This document shows positions 26,201 through 38,200 of a DNA stretch of 64,000 bases, piece by piece. The DNA comes from Phorcus lineatus (Eukaryota > Mollusca > Gastropoda > Trochida > Trochidae): assembly GCA_921293015.1 (NCBI GenBank), contig OV121092.1, positions 11,786,001 through 11,850,000 of the forward strand. Reading direction: 5' to 3'. Position 1 is the stretch's first letter. Every line of letters begins with the position of its first letter. Under the pieces are notes generated by a model that saw only the letters and a list, made by a program, of their open reading frames with translations, had not been told where the DNA came from and did no database searches. A program made the position numbers and the translations under genes.

Positions 26201-29200
26201 AATATTGTATCAGCCTGCCTCTTCTTCTTTGTCTTGGCGCAGAACCCGTTACAAAGAGAGCAGTCGCTGTCCACATGACCCCTGGTCACCAGACACGGCA
26301 AACAGGCCTCATGGCCGTCCGCCTGGGGGATATTGACCCCGCAATCAACGCATTTCTTGAATGACTGTAAGCCAAACATAAAAGAAACAGTTGAAAGAAC
26401 TAAAGGGGAAGTGCAAGTGTAATCTAAGTTAATATATAAATGTATATATAAAACTATAGAGAACATGACGGCCGCGATATAATAGTGAGAAGCATCAAAA
26501 GCAAGCACTACAATCACAGCCTGAAACAAAAAAAGCATGTACACAACATGGCTTGCCCACCGATTAACGGAAGTTTTCATCAAGTTAAAAACCAGGTGAA
26601 AACAATCGCCATCGACGTAAAGATGCTTATTAATACATAATAATAATAATAACATCAAGTGCCAAACAACGACTGATTCCAAACGAAAGATATCTATTTT
26701 CCACCTAGTCGGGAAAAACAATCTTCATGAATCCGCCATGTTTGTCTTTTTTCCCGCGCAAAGACGAAGCACATGGCCCGAACTGCTTGGGAAAAGCCTA
26801 AGTCACAACGCGATGGAATGCGATAATGCGAACCTATTCTAAACTACGTTTAGCAATAAAGGTTACCATACATTTGAATCTTTTTCCATTGTCCTTATTT
26901 CTTAGAGAAACTTAGCAACTTTGTGAAGGTTAGAGAACACGTCTTTCCTCTTCAATGACAGATTGATAAGTGGTTTACTAATGGAGTTACCGGCCCTGGC
27001 GGACTAGTTATCGCCAGGGAAGGGGCCCTGTTAGGGTGGTGGAAAGTACAAAAACAAGTTTTGAGTGTTTTTTTGTATATTTTTTATTGAAAAAATAGTC
27101 ACAACCTGTCATGTAGCAAAAATATACAGATTTTATGCAGTAGTACCCCTAGGAGGATCCCTTCCTGAAAAAGAATCACTTGTTCATTAATTTCCTGTGA
27201 GAAGATTGAATGAAATAAAGATAGTAATGAATTCTGCACATCAACAGTTCTGTGCACATAACACAACACAAACATCCCGTACCTGGTGGGGAGAGGTGAC
27301 AGGTTCGAACTCGTATTCACTGCCGCTCCTGTTCTTTGCTGGCGCGGCCGGACTGTTCTCGAAGGCCATCTGTTCCAGTAGAAGACACACTCGATGCCAG
27401 AGGTTGTGAGTTCGGCCAAGGTACTGTAGGGCAAAAAGATCAATAGATTAAAACAGTGCCTTTTAGGACTGGAAATCCAATATTAGAATTACCTCACTAT
27501 TTCTTTCTTACTATTTGTAATTCTAGAACTAATCTGAGGAGCCACCTTGAGAACACATGGTCTGATGGGGACGGCCGGGACACACAACGAGAGACCCTCC
27601 AGGAAGCAATGCACAGCGCTCGGCTGACAGTCCTTCTGGATCACGTGACTCCCACTGCACAGGAACGGCACGAGCTCCGCAGACAGCAACTGGAACAAAT
27701 ATGACAACTTGCATACAACAAAAACTGTTCTGATCCAAAGGATATTTGGAGAAGATTTTCTGAATGACCTCTGTATTATCAACATGTACAATGATTCGGG
27801 TTAATGCTTGATCAAAAGTAGTAGTAGTAATAATAATAATAATAACATTTTTATTGTTAACACACATGGTTACTCTAAAGATCATTGATCTTCTCTCACC
27901 TGCTGCTGTTTCTCTGAGAGGATCTTCCAGATACGGGGGAAGAGGTCGAGCCAGGACATGTGGGCGAGGTCCGTATTGCTGTGGGAGAGCTGGGACAGCG
28001 CCTGGAGGTACTGCACTGTCTGTGGACAACATCACAGATATATATATACTGACCATTATTACTTGCCCCTACAAGATACTTCTTGTTAATGTTTGATTTA
28101 AACATTTTTATTTTAAAAATGGAACTGGACGTCCTTTCACAAAGCCCTAAGGTGATCGTAAGTCTCTAAGGTTACCTTAGTGTAACGTTAAAGAATGGGA
28201 ATTAACGTTAACCTTAGTAAAGGTTGTTTTGTGAAAGGAGACTCTGGATTGGTTAACAAGGAAACCTTTATATGAATAGTTCTTCAGGTTAATATTTATA
28301 CAACATTTTTTCCATTTTCCTTACACAATGTAATTATTCAATATAATCTTATTCTGTAATCAGAATCAGATTGTCTTCTCACCTTCACCTCCCGACAGCT
28401 CTCAAGGAACTTCCCCTCTCTCTGCAGCAGGGTCTGCAGACTCTGTTTGGGGTCCTGAAGGTCTCGCTTTGGGGCGTCCTTACTCAGCGCTTCGTCCGAC
28501 GACACTCCCGACAGCTCCATGTCAATATCCTCCTGCACATGTATTGGACAATTTAGCCATGATAAAATCTGGGCCTTTAGAATCATTTATCATATATAGA
28601 AATAATCATCTGTCTACAACAAAGATGTAAGAATCATGACATTAAACATTTGAATGAGCAAAAAAAATTGAAAACAAACGACCCGATATGTTCTGTTTCA
28701 GATTGAAAACAAAAGGCTTGATATGTTCTGTTCCAGTTTGAACATGAAAACACAGGTATGAAAAAGTTGAAAGGAGACAGCCTTGGGGGAAAAAAACTGC
28801 CCAACAATTGCATAACATGAAAAGAAACAATTCACATAGACTCTTGTCTTAATTAACTCAATTATGTCCATTGAGGAAGTCAGAAAATACATGAGAGGTA
28901 GCGTTGACGTCTATAGTATACAAACAAAAAACATTTTCCCACAAGACTTACCTCCTCTTTATTAGAATCAACAGATTCCACGTCCATTGGTTCCTCCTTC
29001 ATCTTGGAGACGATGGCGAAGGTGGCGCGGTCGTGACTGTCGGCGAGGTTGACCACAGAGCAAGCTGAGGGGAGAAGACTCATAGGAGAGGAGCTGTTGA
29101 TGGTCATCCCGTTCACTGCCACCGAGAGTAGCAGCTGGAGAGAAATACAGAGATATATCACTGGCGTAAAATAGAATGGTCATCATAAAGGATAAGTCGA

Positions 29201-32200
29201 CTGACACAAAACTACAGATGATCAGGCAACACTACAATGAAGAGCAGTAGATAAATACTTCCCTGAGTGATTTGTTATCAGACGGACTTCCCAGGTTTAC
29301 TTGTGATTTATCATCAAATAAAAGGTAACTTGGATGAAGAAGACAGAACTACCCACCTCGATACACTGTTTGATCCAGAAGTGAGCCCCCATGGCCTCCC
29401 AGTTCTGAGAGCAGGTGATGTACAACAGTCGGTCGAAGATCCTCCGTGGGATACTGTTCTCAAACACCTGCAGGTAACACAACCATGTCACTACATTCTA
29501 TTGCTCATATTGTGAAAAATAAGAAGAGATATCTCTTGCATGGCATGTATCCCTTTTGCCTTAAGTAAAAGTTCCTGAATTTAGCTCTCAAAGAGGTCAT
29601 CATATAATTGTCGAGATGTCAAGGCAAGGCATTTCTGGATGTTTCCATTTAGTTTAAATAGAATAGGCTTGGTAATAAAGAAACACACAGCTCACATCCT
29701 CCCACAGACGGTTTGATTTTAAAAAACATGTAGTCAACGAGTGAGGACCACATTTCAAGAGGAGGGTGGTTTGGACATAAAGGCAGAGATTGCCATAAAC
29801 TGAGCAGAGTTATGAAGACATACCTCTACAAATTTCTGTCTGATAGGAGCCTGATTACATCTAAGCCCAGCGAGGAAAGCAGGCTCCAGCTTGGAGGTGA
29901 GTTCGCTCCCCTGGAGACTGTCGTCCCGGTATATGTAGTTGACAAGGTCAAGGAACTGAGCGTTGAGTTCCTGGTCATCTGGGAATCTCTTCTCTACGTT
30001 GTGCATCAGCTTCATCAACAGGATGGCCTTCTCTCGGATAATCGGGGACTGATTGATGGCGATTGCGGTCTGAATCAGAGCAAAATTAATGATTGATGAT
30101 GACGTCACCGGATAAAAATTTAGATTAATGAGCACTTAGAGAAATATTTATGAAAATTTTTTCTCCTTTAAAAAATATTTTAAGTTTCAGATCTTCGCTT
30201 GTCTTTGAGTCCAAAAGCATTTATGAGCATGAGATTGTCTGTATTTGAGAAAATTCTTTTGTGAATAACAACTGCAGAGTTTGAGAACCCAATCAATGGA
30301 GGGGTGAGCCCCAGATCATGGTTGGGATCATCTGAGAATTGTTATGCTGAATGTCCAGGAAATCAAAATAAAAATTCTATCATTGCCTCACCTTAATCTT
30401 CACCCAGTCCTCCACCATCTTGGTAATTGCTTTCATGACCTTGTTGTCGGGTGTCTTCTCGATGAGTCCGACGAGAATCTGACCAATGAAACTCTTCCTC
30501 ATCTCCAGGCTCATCACACCGACACGGTTCTTCACCAGATCAAGGCTGACAATCAGCAGCTCGCTGGCTACACCGGGGCTTGCCTCTGGGGTCGTGGGGG
30601 TCAGATGTTCTCGGGCCATCTTGTGGAGCACCTTCATGAAGGTGGTGATGAGGCGGTCGATGTAGCACTGGTTGTGCATGCAGGCGGCCTTCAGGATCAT
30701 AAGCGTGCTGAACAGCTGGGACGGGGACCCGTTCGTCACTCTGGAAGTGATTGTACAGGTTATGATCCAACATGTATGATATCAAATGGATGTTTTTATA
30801 TTGCAGCCAGTATCATCACAAGACTCCAATATCAGCCTTGGGTTAAAGCTTTGAGGCTGATACTAGTGTTTGTGGACTGGAATGTGATGTGAAAGCCCTC
30901 AAATCACACTACTATTTTCATTAGGATTATGGTTAAGTCAAGATTTGATATGTATTTTTGTACTTGATGGCAGACTAATATAGATTATCCACTGACTGAA
31001 AGAGGGCGTTTAGTCTGTCGAACAAGCAATATTTCTGTATTTATTAGCAAGTATATAATTAACATTCTGCAGCATCCAGAAGAAAGCAATCAGTAACCAA
31101 CTGTCTGATAAGTATGATACTGTGGTGCATTCTGGCAACTAGTTTCGACTTTTTGCTTTTTGTTTTACAAAATTCAACCTCAAGTTTTTTATGATTGCAT
31201 AAGACCAAATGTATGATTAAAGCACCTCAACTCTTACTTTTCATAGTTAGTGAGTCCCTCGTAGACAACCTTGCTGACACAGGCGTAGAGACACTCTAGT
31301 TCCTCGTACTTCGAGGCCACATTTGAGGTGACAGGTTCTGTTGGGAAGTGGCTCATGAGTCTAGACAGGAGACTGTGAACTGCTCGGATTACCTTCGTGT
31401 TTGGACACGTCATGCATGCAGCTATTCCACGTTGAAGAGGTTTGAAACTGGCCAGGATTGTGTCCTTTTTCTGAAATGTTGATAAGAAGTTATCTTCATG
31501 GTTCTAAATGATTTTTTGGGGGATTGGCAATTTTCAAAATACAAGATTTTGAATTTACCTTTGAGAGAATCAACAAAGATTTATTTGTAAAATGTCCATT
31601 GGACATTGAACATTAACATAATTGTTTCAAATATATCTTATATAAGATGATTTTAAACCAAAATGTGTTGGCAAACAACATGGCAGCAACCAAAATCAAA
31701 ATTGGGATAATTCTGTAACTTCATTCCTAAAGAATGTATCAAGGGGAGATCACTGACCAGTATGGTCAGGAGAAATGTCAGGAGCTCGAGGGCGGTGCAG
31801 ATGTTGGCAAAGTTGGGCTGATGGTTCTCAACGGTTGTCAGCAGTTTGTCGAACCACGCAAGTTTGAGTTCTGCATTGAGCCACACGTCGGGACGAAGGA
31901 CATGCTTGAGTAGACCTACACACTTCCGGGAGAGCACCTCACCTGGTGAGCCGATAGATGCAGACGCTTCGTTTACCTGTAGAATGAAGAGTAGGACTTA
32001 TTATCATAAAACAAAACTTTCAAAGGTGGATGTAAAAACCGATACAAGCTTATCCAAAAGAAAGAAATAAGTAATGAGAAACACAATTTCTTTAACATTC
32101 TAATGGACAATGATATCTATATACACACTCTAAATGGAAATGTTATCAAATGATGAACATATATTCCTGAATAGCAATAGCAATAGCAACAAAGTCACAT

Positions 32201-35200
32201 TGAAATTTCATTCATGAATGTTTAAGTTCTGGTTGGAATGAAGATTACATCACAGCGCTGAATCCTTCTTGGTGACAAAACTATAAAAGATACCTTATAA
32301 ATGCAGAAAGAATCATTTGAGTATACAAAACGTTTTTAGTTCTAGGTAAAAAAACAACAAAATTGGCCAAAAGGATCCACACATGCTTAAAACTCACCGA
32401 TGTCAAGTAAGTATCATTAAACTTCAGTTCATTTTTACTGAAAATGGTAAAAAGCATCACTTTCACGGATAAACATAATTTGACAACCAACCTGACAGGC
32501 TATTCTCAGCAAGAAGTTGACGACGGCATCACAGTACTGCTTCTCTATTGGCTTGTTCACATCACTGTTGCTGCGTGTGCTCTATCAAACAAAAACACTT
32601 ATTACTTCTGTGACACTGTTTAATACATGTAATTTGTTTTCAAACAGTGTGTTACAACATTGTGGGCTGAAGATGATTGTGGCCATATAGAAATTTGATT
32701 TGGTCAAACAATCACCATACTATCTTTTGCCATCTCCAATAGCCTACTCAAAGACTGGGTGCTGTGTCCGAGGCTCGCTGAATGAGGCTGTCTACTGAAC
32801 ACTCAATGTTTTCAACGATTGCATTTTTTTCCGATCTCATACCAAATACTATGTTTTCAAAATGGGAAACAAACTTTGTGTATGAGTCACAACTAGATTT
32901 CAATTTTTTGGTGGACTCTTATCATTTCAAATCATGTCATCAAGCAACTATCTGCTTTCTTCTTTAAAAACCTACAGCCAAAATAATGAGGCCTTAACAA
33001 GTAAGTGACAGTTTTTTTCCCAATGAATTTTTACACAAAAAAGCCAATTGAAGATATGCATTCATGCGATTGAAGAAATATCACATCACAAAACCAAAAT
33101 ATTTTAAATTTATATGGCTTCAAATAAACAGTTCTATTATTAGAAATAAGTCAAGTACAGATTGGGATGCACACAAAAATGAGATACTATAACAAAATAA
33201 GCAATCTGAAAACATAAATTTTTACTCATGCATAAAAAACAACTATATTGCAGAAATGAATCAAATACATCCAGTTCTACAGTTTTCTTTACTTTTATTT
33301 ACCTGAGATTATACCCTGGCAAAGCTGTCTTTCAACTAAAACAGTAGCCAAGAGCTCGTATCTAGCAAGGACGATCTCAGCTTAAGAAGGAGGTTAAAAA
33401 CAAAAGAGTTAATTGCGTACTATAGAGGAGCTAGCGAGAGAGAAAAGAGACAATACTAACAGATTCTTGACTCACTGCGCCCGAGGAATGCCTCGATCGT
33501 TTGTCCGGCTGTTGGGGGGAATCGATCGATGCAGATCTCTTCACCGGTACGTTCTGAGCTAGTGCTTGTGTTTGTGTCACATCTTGGACTGGCGGTTGCT
33601 GAAACAAACAATTGGAATAATGGACACAAATGAAAGACTTTCATTCTCTATCCTGCTAAATCAGCGCAATTAAATCCGCTGATCCAGCTCCTTCCATATA
33701 CCCTGATCTCTTTCGAGCCAAATCCCTCGTACAGCTGGCGTGGCTTGATGTTCTTGGCTGTACTCACCTATTATTGTTTAAGCCAATGAAATGTCGTTAT
33801 CCAAGGAGCTTGAAGCTACTCTTTTGAACTTAACAGAATTTTCCATCCGGGTTTTGCCGCTGTTGCTGGATGCAAGTTGTCTCATTGGCTGGTTAGATTG
33901 CTACTGATACGAGGCTTTGGCCTAAAGGATATCAGGGTATATGGAAGGAGCTTGATCTGCGATACTATTAACCTGATGAAGCAGGAGTTTCGTTTGCATA
34001 CTTTGGAATTCAAATGAGTGAGTGAGTTGGGGTTTAACACCGCTTTCAAGATTATTTCACTTATATCGCGGCTGCTAGTATTATTGCAGGGAGAAAGCCT
34101 GCAGCACCATTGTGGCTATGCATTGCGGTGAAACCTGCGAGCATTGGCTGGAACTAGCGAACCATGGGTGGTACTATGCTGAAACTAAGTGCAGCCTTGC
34201 ACCCAAACCTGACTGCGTGTAGAACTGTTCTCTACTGCAGACAAAGTTGCCGAGCCCCTGGCTGGATTCGAACCACAGACCTCTTGATCCGAAGCCGAAC
34301 GCGCTAACCACTTGAATATTACTGGAACTTCAGGTAAAGGGTTAATACCTCGACAGTGACGGTTGTGTCAGCATCGTCCTTGATCCTCTGCAGCTCCCAC
34401 TTGATGATCACATCGGCCAACTCCACCGCCAGCTTCCTGTGCTCTATGGAGGCCTACGGAAGAGAGAGACAGAACTGCTTTAATATGAAAGAAATACAAA
34501 ACGAGTTCATTGAACCTGTAAGACTTTAGATCTTGACTTTGTGGAGGTCTTTGGACTAACATTTTTTTAAAAAGGTAATTAAGATATTTTAATAGAAACT
34601 ATTGAAGTTGAATATATAGAGACTTGCCTTAATGGTTTTTTTCTTAGCTAGTTCCTTGTGGCATAGGAGCTCAAGAAAACTAAAGCTTCTGAATTAATAG
34701 CATGAAAAAATATTAGTGCCAAATGTAAAAGAAACATAATTTGACGTCTTAAAAAATAATACAGGACTGGCCACAAAGAGATGAAGATTTACCTCTGAAA
34801 TACTCCATTACCCACAAGGTAAAAGTGCCATGTTCACGCTTATGTTTCAGGTCAAAGGCAAAGATCAGACAAACATGTGACAGAGATTTGTTGTCAATAA
34901 AACTGTGTCGATATTGTACTCACGTTAGCAGTAAAGCCAAGCCTCTGTAGGGAGTTGACCATGTGCTGTATGAGATGATGTCGGACCGGGTAGTACACCT
35001 TGTAGTGGCGCACAACCAGCTGACTGCAGTACACACATGGCAGGTGATACATCAATAATTGTAAAATAACTAGTTCAGTGGCAGGAGGGGGGTGTGAGGG
35101 TTGGGTTTTGATTAGTACACCTTGAAGTGACACACAACCAGCTGACTGCAGTACTCACATGGCAGGTGATACATCAATAATTGTAAACTTACTAGACTAG

Positions 35201-38200
35201 TGGGGGGTGGCAGGCTCTGGGTTTGGGTAGTACACCTTGTTGTGATACAAGGAAATAGTGACTACATCAGTGTTGAGGGTTCGAGGATGGAGTTGTTAGG
35301 GATATCACACATTGAAATGATATGGGACTGCATTATCAAAAGGAAAGAATGACTAGCTCAGTGTGAGGGGTGGAGGATGGGGGTGGTTTGGGGCAGTACA
35401 ACTAAGTGGGTGCACACATAGACTTTCATACATCAATACTGACAAAACAAAACCCAGTCCAGAGAATAATGTCAAAAAAGTTACAATAGACATCCCCATC
35501 ATATTGATAGCAGAATACATTTCCACGGAGTATAAACTTAGACCGATCGTAGTAGACAAGACACTGACTGTAGTTGACAGCAGACTCCCAATTAAAACTG
35601 GTAGATGGTATAAAATTGATAGAGAGCATAGATCATGTCATTCATACAAGCTTAAGATAGGGGATGAATTTCCCTTTATGTTAGAGTGTAATCTTTTAAA
35701 TGAATTACGAAATAAATATCTTCCTGTATATCATTGTAAACATTCATCAATTGAAAAATATATTTCATTTATGTCCATCACAAACAAACCAATACTTGTC
35801 AGAACGGCTCTTTATATAAAAAATGGTCTTCGTATGCTAACTTGATATGTATGTTATGTTATATTCATGTATGATTTGTTCACTCTATGTCATCATTTAT
35901 GACTTTTGAGAGTAAATTTGACTTGACTGGACTCACACAGCAAATGCAGATTAATATTGGCAAAACTTACTTCCAGGGAAAATTGTCATTATCACTCAAA
36001 TTGACATTCAGTTTGTGTGCCTACACACACAATGGGACTTTTATTTTATTCCTCGTTATTTAACAGCTGCAAAATAGTTTAAAACAAAAACCTGTTGAAT
36101 TTGAAAAAGGCTAGAATATCAGATTGTATATAATAATAAGTAAGGAAAAATTTAGTGGACATGGAGATTCAAACTAGCTTTCAATTTTATTCAACTGCAA
36201 TTTGAAAGCAAACAAACAAAAACAAGAAGACAAGCCATGTTACAATAGTGCATCAATAACAGCAATATCGACTTGTCAAGTGAAAACAGTGCTCTTTTAT
36301 CTAACTTTATTAACAAATTCTGTAGACATTCTGTTATCACAGAAACAGAGTTTTACATTAGCATTGATATCACAATAGTTTAAGACCAATTTGTTTCAAG
36401 AGAATGATCTTATGAGGGTTTTCTACATTGGTATACATCGATACGGCATCTTATCGATGCCCTCATGTGTGGGAAGTCTTGCTTTGGCAAGAAAAGGCAT
36501 AACTTATCAGACCTTTCAATAAAACAAATTTTGAAAAGTTTAGGACATTCTATCAATATATGCTCTTTATATCAAATATATCTTTTTAAGGTTTGACAAT
36601 TAATGAAAACTAGAGCCATCTTGGTCACAGTTTGCAAAAAAAGCAAGATGGCTGACAGGAAGCCATTAGATCTTTCTTAAATGACAAAAACATTGATTAT
36701 TGTAAAGATTAACACCAGAGAAGAAATGCACTCACAGTATGTGTACGAGCTGGCCCACACTGTGGCCCTCCTCTACGATGATCTTCTTGGTCCAGTGGGT
36801 GAGCATGCCCTGTGGAAGCTAAATAATTAGCAGGGATAATTAAACAATGGGCTCCCTCACTTCGGTCTGTGACACAGAACTCCGTCACTGTGACAACATC
36901 CACATGCAGATCTACATCTACGTCTACATCTACGACTACTACCGTTTAGATACAACATCACATACCACTTCCTCATCAAGATTCTAACCTATCATTTCTA
37001 CATTGCCTTGATAAAAGATTGGAAAGGCACCAGTTGTTCTTACAGTTAAGTTTTACTAATTTATCATATCAGAAACCCAATCTAAAAAAATATAATGCTT
37101 GAAATTTTATCAATACATTGAATATGTTTTTCAAATAATCTCCCAATGGCACGCAATCTAGTAAACTACTAACAAATTTTTTAAAAATACTTTGGCATTA
37201 AATTGCTTTCTCATGTTCTGTCCAAACTTACTAAATACCATGTTAGATGAAAATTTAACTAATGTTTAGTATTCTCTATCAATACGAATTTGAAGTCAAA
37301 GTTCTTACAACTCAGTTCTTAAGCTTCATATTGTAACTTACATCTTTGGTGTAACCCTACACATAATAAAATTGAGAGAATCTTAACTCTATAAGCTATA
37401 TAACATCAACACAACATCTAGAAATCAAAGTCTCCCTGCTACTTACATTTCCATCCTCCATGCGACCAGGCATAGCTGGTGTAAGAATCTCCAGCGCTTG
37501 TCTGACAACACTCCGCGCCTCAACTGCATGGGCCTTTAATAGGCTATGGAACACCTATAAATAAATAATAACTTTTTTAATCAATAAAGATAAGTTTAAA
37601 ATAACATCCTTAACTCAAATATGGCTGCCAAAGAGACAACTGTAATCGTTGTCAATATTGTAGCAGCTTATGATATAACAGAGCTACAGATAACTTTTTG
37701 TCTAATTGAGTAATGTACTCCTTCATAAAATTTTAATTGGGTATTTTCCTTTTCATTTGAGTAACCAAAATATCTGTACTCCTCAAAGTCAGATCAATTG
37801 AGTATTTTACGGATTTTACATTTCTTTATTAGTATATATATATATCAGTAACTGAGTTTACATACTTGACAAAAAAGTTAGGGATATTACATTTTGTAAT
37901 TGATTCTTTATCAAATATAACATTATTCATACTTTCAATTACAAATACATCTGTTTTTACACATGGTTGATATTTTATCACTGTGACAATTATAAATAAT
38001 ACAAATATTCATAAATTCCAGAAATGTAAATATCCCCAACTATTTGTGACCAGTATACATTTTTGGCATCACTCATCACTGCTGTTATTTCACCATGTTT
38101 TTACTTTTTAAAAAGATTGTCATCTTTCTATTAAAGACAAATTACAAGAACTAAAGCAATTATCCCACTTGGACATTTTAATGCAGATAATACAGATCAG

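Larger units (their letters stand above)
23950..27178 (-). mobile_element. DIRS-family element, shorter broken copy
   Basis: A 3.2-kb relative of the element at 5470..11984, in the intron between exons 27283..27423 and 23759..23917 and again in TRRAP orientation. It has inverted terminal repeats (23950..24187 and 26960..27178), an internal complementary region (24225..24323), a tyrosine recombinase part and part of RNase H. It also has the Cys-rich leader region (CVDCGVNIPQADGHEAC). The reverse transcriptase and most of the gag-like part are not present, so it is broken, with one large loss and probably a few smaller lesions. It could move only with help from a complete relative. The end sequences differ clearly from element 1, so it is a separate subfamily and not a recent copy of it. 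Confidence 0.9.

Noticed and set aside
30780-30880. Possible small inverted repeat around AGTATCA and TGATACT words
   Set aside because: The arms are too short and interrupted to claim an element.
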